Shown piece after piece: positions 60,001 through 64,000 of a stretch of DNA of 64,000 nucleotides (the first letter of the stretch is position 1; each line of letters starts with the position of its first letter). The notes below the pieces were generated by a model. It had not been told where the DNA came from, made no database searches, and saw only the letters and a program-made list of their open reading frames with translations. The stretch is from Spisula solida (taxonomy: Eukaryota; Mollusca; Bivalvia; Venerida; Mactridae). Where the stretch lies: NCBI GenBank assembly GCA_947247005.1, contig OX365952.1:28956222-29020221 (forward strand), given 5' to 3'. Made by a program: the position numbers and the translations under genes.

Positions 60001-62402
60001 TGTACAACCTGTCTTTACCGACTATTCAATGAATAATTTAATCACGTCATGTAAGAAATATTGTACAACCTGTCTTCACCAACTATTCAATGAATACTTT
60101 AATCACGTCATGTTAGAAATATTGTACAACCTGTCTTTACCAACTATTCAATGAATACTTTAATCACGTCATGTTAGAAATATTGTACAACCTGTCTTTA
60201 CCAACTATTCAATGAATAATTTAATCACGTCATGTAAGAAATATTGCACAACCTGTCTTTACCAACTATTCAATGAATAATTTAATCACGTCATGTAAGA
60301 AATATTGCACAACCTGTCTTTACCAACAAGTCAATGAATACTTTAATCACGTCATGTTAGAAATATTGTACAACCTGTCTTCACCAACTATTCAATGAAT
60401 ACTTTAATCACATCATGTTAGAAATAATGTACAACCTGTCGTTACCAACTTTTAAAAGTGGATAGGGGAACGTTACACGTTTAATGTTTACAACGTACAA
60501 TAAGTCTATAAAATATGTTTTGTATACTTTTGTTATATGAAGTATCTACACTTTGAACTATTTTGGATTAATTTTTGTTTCATTCCAATATTCAAAATAT
60601 GCTTATTTATACTAAATTATGTAAATTCAATACTTTTGGCGAATACCTCCAAAACAAGACAGATGACCCCTAATTTTTATTTCACTAAACTGATATTCTA
60701 TATGATTCTCAACTTATTTGCATGAGCATATGAAAGATGGGACGATGGGATCATGGTTTCTATCCGTGTGTTGCTGATGTACTTCCATACAAATCACTAT
60801 ATCAGGGAGCTTGGTTGCGAAGGAACATGTAACGTATACTTCTGCGTGAAAGTTACTTTTGGGTACTACGTCATCCAGATATGTGTAGTTTCTACAAGTA
60901 ACGGACATGTGACGAACGAAAATAAAATGTCTACTGTATTACACAGCTATGCGTATGCACTGGAACACAATATTTCATCACCCGTAGACTCTTCAAGAGA
61001 AATAACGCTGACAAAAGTATGAATAAAACGCCAAGGGAAAATTACATTGCAATTTGATTCAAACATAGTGCACAACTATTATTCTTACCAATGAGTCCAT
61101 ATACAATGTATGTATTCATGAACAGTTAATCCTATTGCAACGATTTGGTTACACATGTATTTCTAAGTAGGATGCGACCAAGTGTAATAGGCTATGTGAG
61201 ACTACACTTATTATATCCCACATTAACTGCACTTTTATCATGCGTTCATCAATGATTATCAATCACAATTGTGACATAGTTAAACTATTTATTACATAAA
61301 AAAGTACATGTATATTAAAGTCATTATGTTACGAAGCTCATGTGATATGGTATTCAATTAAAAACAATCATCGACCAATTTGCCAATTTATGTTCTAAAC
61401 ATCCTAACTGGCTGTACTCCGACACATGGAATTACAAATTGAGGAAGGCATAAATACGATACGTATTTAAATAAGTGTCTTACCCAAGAAGCATTCCATC
61501 ATTTCGTCATCAAGTACAGCAATTCTTCGCTTAACTCTCTTATATTTTGTAACAACTATAGTGTAGTTATTTTGTAGTTCGTGTAACTCATTTTCCTTAT
61601 TTTTCAAGTCTAGTTTTGTAGTTTCTAACTCCTCTGTAACTAGAGCTTCCGATCTCACTACATCATACAACTGATTTTCAGCATTTACTAGATTTACTTC
61701 AGAATGATTCAACTTTGTAGTTGTGAACTCCAAACGTTCAGTTCTATGTTTCAGTTTATTTTTAAGAATTCTGTTCTCGCGAGCTAGAACTGACACATCC
61801 GTTTCTAAATTTACCAGTTTGTTTCCAGCGTCCAGCGCCTGTTTTTGCGCAGCCCCTAAGAGATCTAGAGTTTCATTTAACTTATTTCTGGCGTCCAGGA
61901 GATCAGCAGTTCTTTCACTAAGTGTTTTTGTTAACTTGTTAAACTGTGTTTGAAGCTGAAGTAGAAGCGTATTACCATATGGACTTGGATTCCTTTCACG
62001 GATTTTCTCTTCTTCGCTGTCATGAAAGCGCTTTGACCTTTCACTGCTGTATATATGGTTACCAACAATCTGGGTTGGCTCAGAAGAAATTGCATTTCTC
62101 ATAACCCTTTGAATGGAAGTTTCCAGTTCTTTAATTCTATTTTCATGATCAGACTTCAGTGTCACAACTTCTTTCTGTATATCGTCTACTCTCTGATCAT
62201 GTGCGGGCATTCTGATCTCCATCGGTATGAAACTAGGATCAGACGATGCTCCTGCTTGGTGACAATTACCGGGCGGATTCAAATTAACATTATACGTACA
62301 CAGTCCATTACTGAGTTCACACTGTGTTTGTGACTGTACCAATGTCAAGACATTCAATTCACTTAATAAGTAAATCACTTTTATTAACCACACTGAACTC
62401 AT
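23837..62402 (-). CDS. Secreted coiled-coil/MAM-domain protein, five-exon gene (517 aa predicted)
   Basis: I assembled this from five exons; each junction has GT-AG sites and compatible phase (1, 1, 0, 0). The 1554-nt reading frame ends in a stop. Predicted order: signal peptide (about residues 1-27), a cysteine motif (C28, C35, C47), a first coiled coil (about 70-103), an RSKR furin-like site (122-125), a long coiled coil (about 143-306), a MAM domain (313-474) and a basic tail (about 488-517). The MAM domain has the four canonical cysteines (C313, C321, C389, C474) plus an extra C354, and family motifs such as FNWTR, YMYIEAS, FFYHMHG and GDISIDD. MAM domains are extracellular adhesion or oligomerisation modules, so a secreted multimeric protein is inferred. 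The cysteine motif and coil arrangement recall angiopoietin N-termini, but MAM replaces the fibrinogen domain. No named orthologue is recognised. Extra exons in the 20.9-kb first intron cannot be excluded. Confidence 0.85.
24421..28240 (-). mobile_element. Second CR1/Jockey-group LINE, in MAM intron 4
   Basis: Reads right to left from about 28240, ending at 24421 in ATAATAATG-type repeats next to TTTATT, the style of 3' end seen in CR1-like LINEs. Order: Ser/Asn/Asp-rich N-terminal segment, endonuclease, reverse transcriptase, C-terminal domain. It is related to the LINE at 8191-15630 but clearly diverged. Several frameshifts and stops break the frame. It lies in sense orientation within the host intron. 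Confidence 0.88.
24887..28236 (-). pseudogene. LINE ORF2 of the second copy, fragmented
   Basis: Pieces in order: 28236-27595 (disordered N-terminus, then HIVHLNIHY and CLCLSETF, the endonuclease start); 27370-26912 (GDLNYD, then SDHYPV, catalytic Asp and His); 26800-26528 and 26506-26117 (STGTDNINAKYLK, NYRPISILPVI); a shifted stretch 26116-25800 containing the FxDLSKAFDLV motif A; and 25792-24887 (IFADDTTL catalytic box, the thumb motif RFYNAYILPKFDFC and WMTFHERLIYQKA). Both catalytic boxes survive in separate frames. At least five breaks make the copy inactive. It serves as the reference for what is deleted in the first LINE. Confidence 0.85.
28254..28345 (-). repeat. Duplicated scrap of the LINE N-terminal region
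   Basis: ACATTTGTGGTGTCAAAAAC and the following bases repeat sequence near 27921-27960 with few changes. It is a small duplicated or separate LINE fragment. Confidence 0.6.
28361..28660 (-). mobile_element. Third LINE-type 3' end (5'-truncated)
   Basis: On the minus strand the sequence ends GAATAAACTTTGTATTGTAT, followed by TTGTA-type tail units. The tail differs from both other LINEs, indicating another family. Its left end abuts the scrap at 28254-28345; the right limit is uncertain. Confidence 0.5.
28798..28936. mobile_element. 139-bp palindromic MITE, complete copy
   Basis: AGTGCAGCGG at the left and CCGCTGCACT at the right head arms of about 37 bp that match except for a few bases (ATGTTTAACCGCAACGGAT against its complement). 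The loop carries GACGTCAC and GGTACCAG. A related truncated copy is at 38702-38812. Confidence 0.75.
28961..29830. mobile_element. 870-bp element with CACTA-type ends
   Basis: Terminal repeats CACTAAGAGGCACTTATAAC (28961) and GTTATAAGTACCTCTTAGTG (to 29830) are inverted with one mismatch over 26 bp. CACTA ends are characteristic of EnSpm/CACTA transposons, but no clear 3-bp target duplication was found. A 124-codon plus-strand frame inside (29310-29684) matches nothing I recognise. Confidence 0.6.
29831..30967. other. Intronic, mostly featureless
   Basis: Contains the 71-bp duplication at 30015-30156. Nothing else supported. Confidence 0.5.
30015..30156 (+). repeat. Exact 71-bp tandem duplication
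   Basis: TTGAGTACTTAGTGCTCTAT... occurs at 30015 and again at 30086 with no difference seen, suggesting a recent event. Confidence 0.85.
30968..31258 (+). repeat. Two tandem units of a dispersed bivalve-type repeat
   Basis: Each unit has AAAACTGGGT, TGCACTTCTCCTAGTTGCC, CAAGTTT-AAGTCAAT and GAGTTATGCTC words. Units begin near 30988 and 31136. Recognised from memory as a common motif in bivalve genomes. Confidence 0.55.
31259..33963. other. Intronic, few features
   Basis: A 16-17-bp unit (CAGATACGTGTAAAAT) is tandem at about 31827-31863, and a tRNA-like sequence lies at 32503-32566. Short open frames (31449-31646, 32643-32837, 33218-33505, 33613-33804) have no family support. Confidence 0.5.
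32503..32566 (-). ncRNA. tRNA-like SINE head
   Basis: On the minus strand: an A-box-like GGCTCAGTTGAGC, then a B-box-like GGGTTTGAGCCC about 40 bp on, ending in a CCTGG match to the start. This is the layout of a tRNA-derived SINE promoter. The stems are too degraded for a working tRNA. A weaker A-box-like TAGCTCAGTCGATACAG lies near 33485-33501 (minus). Confidence 0.45.
33964..34932. mobile_element. Foldback element built of hairpin modules
   Basis: The outer arms, CACCGAATTGCCGGAAAGCA (about 33984) and its diverged complement (to 34932), enclose three consecutive units of about 160 bp. Each unit starts GAGCCGGAAAGCAAATT (about 34035, 34195, 34353) and ends with its complement AATTTGCTTTCCGG (about 34150, 34308, 34454). 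A fourth, decayed half-unit is at about 34505. No coding capacity. Confidence 0.7.
35640..36690 (-). repeat. Minisatellite, 57-85-bp units
   Basis: Units contain CAGGACGGCGTCCATAGAAT followed by GTAGGTGTTTTATGTG or GCAGGTGTAATATAATG. In 36340-36540 the period is exactly 57 bp, which keeps a minus-strand frame open; this is a repeat artefact and not a gene. The left part is more diverged. Confidence 0.9.
36691..37250 (-). repeat. Minisatellite, ~63-bp units
   Basis: About nine units containing CACCTGACATAAATGATGTA and AGGGCCCGTAACAGTTCCTA. Since 63 is divisible by three, two minus-strand frames stay open for 150-174 codons with 21-residue periodicity. Confidence 0.9.
37251..37724. other. Unique spacer between minisatellites
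   Basis: No gene or repeat seen. Confidence 0.5.
37725..38273 (+). repeat. Minisatellite, 29/30-bp units
   Basis: About 19 units of two interleaved types: GATGGTTGACAAGTCACATG plus TAGTAAGTCA (30 bp) and a 29-bp GATGGGTGAC...AACCA form. It ends 125 bp from exon 4 of the MAM gene. Confidence 0.92.
38399..38512 (-). CDS. Exon 4: MAM domain tryptophan segment
   Basis: The acceptor is ttgtgtag before GTTTTAACG at 38512; the donor is TTATCAG|gtatggg at 38398-38397. The exon is 114 nt, exactly 38 codons, phase 0 at both ends. It encodes VWRVFGNQGNLWIKASISV, matching the MAM pattern of a tryptophan, G-x-x-G-x-x-W and an alternating beta strand. It is too short to have been flagged by size alone and lies between a minisatellite (to 38273) and a truncated MITE (from 38702). 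Joining to exon 5 gives YQLIFEG, the expected MAM sequence across the junction. Confidence 0.87.
38702..38812. mobile_element. Truncated second copy of the 139-bp MITE, in MAM intron 3
   Basis: AGTGCAGCG at the left, then TTGACGTCAC and GGTACCAGC as in 28798-28936. It stops inside the right arm at GTCATATC. It fills a quarter of the 439-bp intron between exons 4 and 3. Confidence 0.75.
38952..39103 (-). CDS. Exon 3: central MAM domain
   Basis: The acceptor is tatattttag before GTCAC at 39103; the donor is CAGTCAG|gtaagaa at 38951-38950. The exon is 152 nt: two bases completing a glycine codon, then 50 codons, ending in phase 0. It encodes HYMYIEASG followed by ARMRTP, a cysteine, IEFFYHMHG and GTLTVF. 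This is the hallmark MAM stretch (ligand-facing strand, conserved cysteine, aromatic-Tyr-His-Met-x-Gly, then G-x-L-x-V). The frame continues past the donor into 31 intronic codons, so the true end was set by the splice site. Confidence 0.88.
39628..39659. repeat. Perfect 32-bp palindrome
   Basis: Each half is AATTCTATAGGGTATT; the sequence is fully self-complementary with no loop. It lies in MAM intron 2. Confidence 0.9.
40130..40272 (+). repeat. 27-bp tandem repeat in MAM intron 2
   Basis: About five units of ATATATCACACGATTCAACT plus ACTGTTT; the first contains a small insertion (ACATGT). Confidence 0.92.
40442..40597 (-). CDS. Exon 2: N-terminal third of the MAM domain
   Basis: The acceptor is a pyrimidine-rich tract ending in tttcag at 40598-40600; the donor is AAATG|gtaaaag at 40441-40440. 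The exon is 156 nt (2 + 51 codons + 1), entering and leaving in phase 1. It encodes the MAM start: a CGFED motif, then CGFTQ, FNWTRA and GPQYDHT, matching the family pattern of an early C-x-F-E, a second cysteine eight residues later, an aromatic-Trp segment and a GP..DHT element. The first base of the first codon comes from exon 1 and makes an alanine codon. Confidence 0.88.
40685..41210 (+). repeat. Left arm of the 4.5-kb inverted-repeat element
   Basis: Contains two YY1-like CCAAGATGG/GGCCGCC motifs (40820-40850) and two adjacent TTCAAGGTCA motifs (about 40974-40996), the extended half-site of orphan nuclear receptors. All recur in the other arm. Confidence 0.8.
41590..44060 (+). repeat. 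Degenerate AC-rich tandem array inside the element
   Basis: Diverged units of roughly 45-55 bp built on ACTCACCACCAAGTACAGCC and ATCC...CCTATAGGG words. Periodicity is loose, so unit length is approximate. Confidence 0.65.
44176..44660 (-). repeat. Extra internal copy of the right arm
   Basis: Same orientation as 44700-45223 and about 520 bp to its left, more diverged. It includes ATGGCGGCCATATTGGCGGC and TTTGACCTTGAAATGACC. Confidence 0.8.
44700..45223 (-). repeat. Right arm of the 4.5-kb inverted-repeat element
   Basis: Reverse complement of 40685-41210 with scattered differences. A 126-codon frame crossing its outer edge (45050-45430) is not credible as a gene. Confidence 0.8.
45227..46457. 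other. Intron 1 sequence, nothing supported
   Basis: Short frames at 45446-45643 and 45708-45974 lack family signatures or splice context. A GAAGGTCAAAGGCC...CTGTGACCTTC inverted pair lies at about 46394-46428. Confidence 0.5.
46473..46760 (+). CDS. Possible plus-strand exon of unknown gene, or gene relic
   Basis: An open frame runs from 46458 to a stop at 46800-46802, without a convenient start codon. Its composition is more coding-like than its surroundings, and it ends its convincing part at CCAGAT|gtatgta, a canonical donor at 46761. An AG at 46471-46472 could be the acceptor but its pyrimidine tract is weak. The 96 codons encode a basic, tyrosine-rich segment containing FKRWLRKKYQHLHLSYKN and VGFRNQPGFIPD. 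I do not recognise the family. It lies within intron 1 of the MAM gene on the opposite strand, and no partner exon was found. It may be a nested gene, an exon fragment carried by a mobile element, or a pseudogene. Confidence 0.35.
46803..48016. other. Intron 1 sequence, nothing supported
   Basis: A very AT-rich stretch. An 83-codon plus-strand frame at 46982-47233 is of unknown value and has no recognisable motif. Confidence 0.5.
48017..49119. mobile_element. 1.1-kb inverted-repeat element with a nested palindrome
   Basis: CGTTACGCACAATGTTGCGA (48017) and TCGCAACATTGTGCGTAACG (to 49119) are exact inverted repeats of 22 bp with the adjoining bases. No coding capacity. No matching target duplication was identified. 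Sixteen bases of the terminus recur alone at about 9767 within another element. Confidence 0.65.
48845..49003. mobile_element. 159-bp near-perfect palindrome (nested MITE)
   Basis: Left arm AAATAGATCGCAGTTTTGCG... and right arm ...CGCAAAACTGGGATCTATTT pair over about 50-60 bp with few mismatches. The loop contains a second hairpin (CGTAGG...CCTACG). It would form a cruciform in DNA or a long hairpin in RNA. Confidence 0.8.
49120..50680. other. Intron 1 sequence, few features
   Basis: Contains an X-box-like motif at 49317-49329 and a lone mariner-end-like TGAATGACCCTCGTATA at about 49463-49479. Otherwise nothing supported. Confidence 0.5.
49317..49329. promoter_or_regulatory. X-box-like motif
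   Basis: GTTGCCTAGCAAC, two RFX half-sites with a 1-nt spacer. No transcription start is recognisable nearby. Confidence 0.3.
50681..55175 (+). repeat. 55-bp satellite array
   Basis: About 81 head-to-tail monomers: TATATATGGTACATACAATC, CGAACATCTCGTACACATAC, ACCGAGTCTAGACTC. Each carries the perfect 12-bp palindrome GAGTCTAGACTC. Variant markers repeat at 935 bp (17 monomers; 53251/54186, 53331/54266) and 1100 bp (20 monomers; 53891/54991), showing duplication of multi-monomer blocks. Open frames inside the array are artefacts. It lies in MAM intron 1. Confidence 0.96.
55176..57540. other. Intron 1 sequence between satellites
   Basis: Holds the 78-bp duplication at 55435-55575 and a small hairpin AATAATTAC-AAA-GTAATTATT at 56456-56476. 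The frames at 55637-55897 (-) and 56587-56895 (+) lack family signatures. Confidence 0.5.
55435..55575 (+). repeat. 78-bp tandem duplication with CRE palindromes
   Basis: GATCCGGTACATCGTTTATC occurs at 55435 and 55513. Each unit includes TGACGTCA, the full cAMP-response-element palindrome. Confidence 0.85.
57541..60450 (+). repeat. 61-bp satellite array
   Basis: About 47 monomers: TCATGTAAGAAATATTGTAC, AACCTGTCTTTACCAACTAT, TCAATGAATACTTTAATCAC, G. Main variants are GCACAGCC for GTACAACC, ACAAGTCAATGC for CTATTCAATGA, and GTTAG for GTAAG. GCACAG-type monomers cluster on the left and GTTAG-type on the right. Confidence 0.96.
60451..61483. other. Intron 1 sequence next to exon 1
   Basis: No exon or repeat supported. 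Frames at 60537-60725 and 60753-61022 have no recognisable motif. Confidence 0.5.
61484..62402 (-). CDS. Exon 1 of the coiled-coil/MAM gene: signal peptide and coiled coil
   Basis: This exon encodes 306 residues plus the first base of the next codon. The ATG at 62402 starts MSSVWLIKVIYLL, a good signal peptide. An in-frame ATG at 62423 would add seven residues and give a poorer one. The mature N-terminus has three cysteines in the spacing C-x6-C-x11-C. Most of the rest is heptad-rich coiled coil with leucines, lysines and glutamates and three N-glycosylation sequons (NET, NHS, NYT). A basic RSKR site sits between the two coil segments. The exon ends TTG G|gtaaga at 61484, a strong donor in phase 1, which matches the CT-initial acceptor exon at 40597. 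No clear TATA box was found upstream, to the right. Confidence 0.85.
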
Positions 62403-62857
62403 GGTCACATCAAAACACAACAAAAAGCAATACCAAAAACAGATACAAGCCTCCTCAAGCTTATTGATATCTCAAATCATCCGAACTCCTAAATATCCTG
62501 AGTTAATAAGACATACCAGTATGCTAAGCTGCCTGGGGACAATAGTGTCATGATTATCCGATAAAATAGTTGCACACTAAGAATACCACCGCGGAAATGG
62601 AACAAGTATGCTTATGTTAATCCAGATATAAAATTAACGTGAACATGGCTTATAAGTAAGGCAATGTACAGGCTGTGAGATTACTTCCAACCTGGTTTTT
62701 GGCGATTAACAAATGGTATATGTACGTATGTGGTGACTAGGATTCGATAGGAAAATATGCTGTGAATGGTTACAAGCTGGTATTAAAATACTGTGAATAC
62801 TTCAATGTATATAAAAATTCTCTGGGCGGTGTCGCCTCCTTGCGCATCCCCCTTTGT

Positions 62858-63046
62858 GGTATTTTCTGCCCAGTTATGTAATTTATGAACAACTTAATTT
62901 CAATAATACTTTCTCACATTTTTATTAGGTTTTGTTTATGGCATTTTGAAAATACAGGCCCGTTATCAATTCAAAACCTTTTCTGTTATTTCTTATTCCA
63001 TACAAGTTCGCCCTTGGTGTATGACCCTTTTATCAATACATAAATA
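62858..63046 (+). repeat. Dispersed direct repeat, copy 1
   Basis: About 189 bp from GGTATTTTC to AATACATAAA, roughly 90% like 63393-63580. Shared words include CCCGTTATCAATTCAAAACC and TACAAGTTCGCCCTTGGTGT. Confidence 0.85.
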
Positions 63047-63392
63047 AAATTTTATGCACACATAAAATCATTTGTGTCATTGGAAAGTTTTTTCTTTCCA
63101 TGCCGATAGGTACGGATTTACAGATCTTTAGCGCTACTTAACATGGTCTGATCCGACCAATCAAAACGCTTGGTAGCCATTACTTTTATTATCATTGACG
63201 TAGGAAGCTGCCTCGTCAATTTCTAGATTAAATCCAACCACCACCACAACCCCCGCCTCTAATATTGGTTAGAAAATGTGATAGATTATATTTAGGTCAA
63301 TGTAGATCTATATGGTATTTTAACAATTGTTATTATTCCTATGTGTTTATATTTTAGTTGTATGTTTTAATTTCTGTTGTTGTATATAAGCC

Positions 63393-63580
63393 GGTATTTT
63401 CCACCCAGTTATGTAATTTAAGAACAACTTAGTTTCAATTATACTTTCTCACATTTTTATTTGGTTTTGTTTTATGGCATTTTGGAAATAAATGCCCGTT
63501 ATCAATTCAAAACCTTTTCTGTTGTTTCTTATTCCATACAAGTTCGCCCTTGGTGTATGTCCCCTTCATCAATACATAAA
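63393..63580 (+). repeat. Dispersed direct repeat, copy 2
   Basis: Second copy, 535 bp to the right of the first. Confidence 0.85.
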
Positions 63581-64000
63581 ATACTATATATGTTAACAAC
63601 GCATATTGACAAACAAAAACCAGCTTGGCATCATTCAGATTATTTAATATCAACTAAGTTCTGGTTCGTGAATGTGTCATTGCCTGCCAAGGTCATGTCA
63701 GTTTAAGGGGTAATAAAACTATAATGGTCACTGAACGGGTCAGTTAACTGTATCCTTTCAATATTGAAAAGAATGCCGGACATACACATTATGTTCATGA
63801 AATAATTCATACATGTATAAGCATGGTGTTATTAGAAATATAAAACGCCAAATGTTTTTCTGCATGTCCCTGGGTCGTGCAGATTAATCATGCATCATGC
63901 TAGTAACAGCTATACACACAAAAGGCTCGAAAGTAAGTATAAGCATTACGCAGGATGTTAAATTATGCATGACCCTGCATCATGCTAAACTTTTCAGCAT

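Larger units (their letters stand above)
62403..64000. other. 5' flank of the MAM gene
   Basis: Should contain the promoter and 5' UTR (read leftwards), but no TATA box or initiator stands out. Contains the duplicated segment listed next. An 81-codon plus-strand frame at 63461-63706 overlaps a repeat copy and is not called. Confidence 0.5.

Noticed and set aside
61723..62333. Plus-strand frames opposite MAM exon 1
   Set aside because: Antisense shadows of the coiled-coil coding exon.

Overview
This window looks like AT-rich nuclear DNA of an animal, most likely a bivalve mollusc. Host coding sequence is sparse, introns are long with GT-AG splice sites, and there are CR1/Jockey-group LINEs with frameshifts, many terminal-inverted-repeat elements and several long satellite arrays. 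Two dispersed repeats look like ones common in bivalve genomes (around 20.8 and 31.0 kb). The species is an inference; nothing here proves it.

One host gene could be assembled from the sequence. It runs on the minus strand from 62402 to 23837 in five exons: 61484-62402, 40442-40597, 38952-39103, 38399-38512 and 23837-24049. All splice phases match and the joined frame has 517 codons plus a stop. It predicts a secreted protein with a signal peptide, a short three-cysteine N-terminal motif, a long coiled coil and one complete C-terminal MAM domain. About 97% of the transcribed span is intron (20.9, 1.3, 0.44 and 14.3 kb), and almost every repeat right of 24 kb lies inside these introns.

Layout. 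1-1055: non-coding, with three RFX-type X-box palindromes. 1056-5012: a short LTR-type element (two 901-bp direct repeats, polypurine tract, no gag-pol). 6034-6822: scraps of a LINE. 7126-19807: a 29-bp satellite array split by a 7.4-kb minus-strand LINE (8191-15630), whose 3' part is itself split by a 2.5-kb foldback element (8507-11013). 20196-21462: a mariner-like inverted-repeat element containing a bivalve dispersed repeat. 23837-62402: the MAM gene. Its intron 4 holds a second LINE (24421-28240), MITE-like elements, a foldback made of hairpin modules (33964-34932) and three minisatellites. Intron 1 holds a 4.5-kb element with ~0.5-kb inverted repeats (40685-45223), a possible plus-strand exon (46473-46760), a nested palindrome element (48017-49119), a 55-bp satellite (50681-55175) and a 61-bp satellite (57541-60450). 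62424-64000: 5' flank of the MAM gene with a duplicated 190-bp segment.

Most long open frames inside the arrays are artefacts of repeat periodicity. No operons, CRISPR arrays, rRNA genes or intact tRNA genes were seen.
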